DNA of 64,000 nt from Ustilago trichophora (lineage: Eukaryota > Basidiomycota > Ustilaginomycetes > Ustilaginales > Ustilaginaceae), in contig OOIN01000032.1 in assembly GCA_900323505.1 (NCBI GenBank), forward strand, positions 124,001 to 188,000, given 5' to 3'. The first letter of the stretch is position 1. Every line of letters begins with the position of its first letter. The notes beneath the pieces were generated by a model, which saw nothing but the letters and a program-made list of their open reading frames with translations, made no database searches and was not told where the DNA came from. Of the stretch, positions 63,112 through 64,000 are shown piece after piece. Both the position numbers and the translations under genes were made by a program.

Positions 63112-64000
63112 TCAGAGCTTGTTAGCAGGCTCATTAGGCATTCCGACTGCGGTGGAGAGTTTCTCGTAGATCTGATGACCGTGGCTGATGGGAGTAAAGT
63201 TGACGTGGGTGCCCAGGGCTCTGGCATCTACCATCTCGGGAACAACGTCTTTAAGTGTTGGAGCACCGAGTAAACGCATGTTCATCTCCATCTCTGCCTT
63301 GAGCAGCTGAATAGCGTGTACCACACCGTCGCTTCCATATGCCGAGTAAGCGTAGAGGAAAGGTCTTCCAATGCCCACCGCCGTAGCACCCATTGCAACG
63401 GCTTTGAGAACGTCGCTGGCACGACGAATACCTCCATCCACAAAGATCTGGAACATGGGGTTAGGGAAGAGGTTTCTCGCCTTGAGAGCCTCTACGACTT
63501 CGCCTAGGACTTCAATTCCTGAACGAGCGAAATCGAGCTGTCGTCCACCGTGGTTGGAGAGGACTACACCAGAAAGACCAAGCTCGGCAGCTCGAACAGC
63601 GTCTTCCCAAGTCTGAACACCTTTGAGGACGATAGGCATCTTGGTAACGCTTCGGAGCCAGGTGAGGTCATCCCAGGAGAGAGAAGGGTCGATAAAAGAC
63701 GAAATGGCACGTGCAGCACCTTGCGATCGATCGACATTGTCCTTGTTCTGATTCTGCATGTCGGATCCTACATCGTCAAACTTCATCCTCATGTCCTTCT
63801 CCCTACGACCCAACTGAGGTGCATCAACGGTGACAAAGAGACCCTTGATACCGGCATCCTCAGCCTTCTGAATGATCTTTTCGGTAATCTTTCGATTCGA
63901 GTTGACGTAAAGCTGCATAAATTGAACCTGGTCATCCTTGACTTTGGCAGCTACGATCTCGTCAAAGCTACAAGAGGCCAAGGTGGGGATCATCTGAATG
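63112..64000 (-). CDS. CYB2: FMN-dependent L-lactate dehydrogenase (flavocytochrome b2), C-terminal part
   Basis: The frame is still open at the right edge (reads IQMIPTLASCSFDEIV), so the N-terminus, including any cytochrome b5 domain, is outside. Visible alpha-hydroxy-acid oxidase motifs: GIKGLFVTVDAPQLGRREKD; SLSWDDLTWLRSVTKMPIVL with KGV, the FMN Lys; the active-site LSNHGGRQLD, with catalytic His and substrate Arg; IFVDGGIRRASDVLKAVAMG; and AVGIGRPFLYAYSAYG. The sequence ISSFIDPSLSWDDL and the disordered loop DDVGSDMQNQNKDN favour cytochrome b2 of the mitochondrial intermembrane space over glycolate oxidase. It ends with NEPANKL at 63112. Confidence 0.85.
   Translation of the reverse strand, partial: IQMIPTLASCSFDEIVAAKVKDDQVQFMQLYVNSNRKITEKIIQKAEDAGIKGLFVTVDAPQLGRREKDMRMKFDDVGSDMQNQNKDNVDRSQGAARAISSFIDPSLSWDDLTWLRSVTKMPIVLKGVQTWEDAVRAAELGLSGVVLSNHGGRQLDFARSGIEVLGEVVEALKARNLFPNPMFQIFVDGGIRRASDVLKAVAMGATAVGIGRPFLYAYSAYGSDGVVHAIQLLKAEMEMNMRLLGAPTLKDVVPEMVDARALGTHVNFTPISHGHQIYEKLSTAVGMPNEPANKL

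Overview
The window reads as nuclear DNA of a smut fungus (Ustilaginomycotina, Basidiomycota). Genes are dense and mostly intron-poor. The few introns are short with GTAAGT/GTGAGT donors, proteins carry long Ser/Ala-rich disordered stretches, and promoters are CT-rich. This assignment rests on style and family resemblance; no database search was possible.

Layout. 1-2.5 kb: the 3' end of a WDR5/Swd3-type WD40 gene, then a DUF1295 membrane protein. 2.5-6.1 kb: a kinesin-5. 6.16-17.65 kb: one large DNA transposon. It has 63-bp terminal inverted repeats (3 mismatches) and a 3-bp target duplication (AGT). It carries subterminal palindromic repeats, an EnSpm/CACTA-type (Plavaka-like) transposase frame broken by two TGA codons, an unknown 604-aa ORF, a repetitive hydrophobic 250-aa ORF, and a rearranged NST1-like host-gene fragment. 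17.9-23.2 kb: ADE1 (SAICAR synthetase), divergent from a kinesin-6. 23.2-29.9 kb: a repeat island. It holds small relatives of the large transposon and a pogo/Fot1-type element with 41-bp TIRs and TA duplications. That element is dead: two in-frame TGA codons plus a 975-bp solo LTR with a 5-bp duplication (GGATG).

29.9-64 kb is mostly conserved housekeeping sequence: RIO2 kinase, an NPC2-type sterol/lipid carrier, a DUF4097-like type II membrane protein, a mitochondrial PPR protein, VPS20 (ESCRT-III, five exons), an unknown disordered protein, ICP55, a GST-like protein, a UbiG/Coq3-like methyltransferase, ILV5, a lone 5S rRNA gene, a stomatin-like protein, a membrane-anchored PPX1-like exopolyphosphatase, an acyl-CoA thioesterase, a LisH/WD40 protein, and the C-terminal part of a flavocytochrome b2-type lactate dehydrogenase that runs off the right edge.

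The gene set does not form one pathway. Two local themes stand out: the two anaphase spindle-elongation kinesin classes lie about 14 kb apart and are separated by the large transposon and ADE1, and several proteins are mitochondrial (PPR, ICP55, ILV5, cytochrome b2). The strongest candidate for something undescribed is the 11.5-kb transposon and its small derivatives. Exon boundaries were placed by eye from splice motifs and reading-frame continuity.
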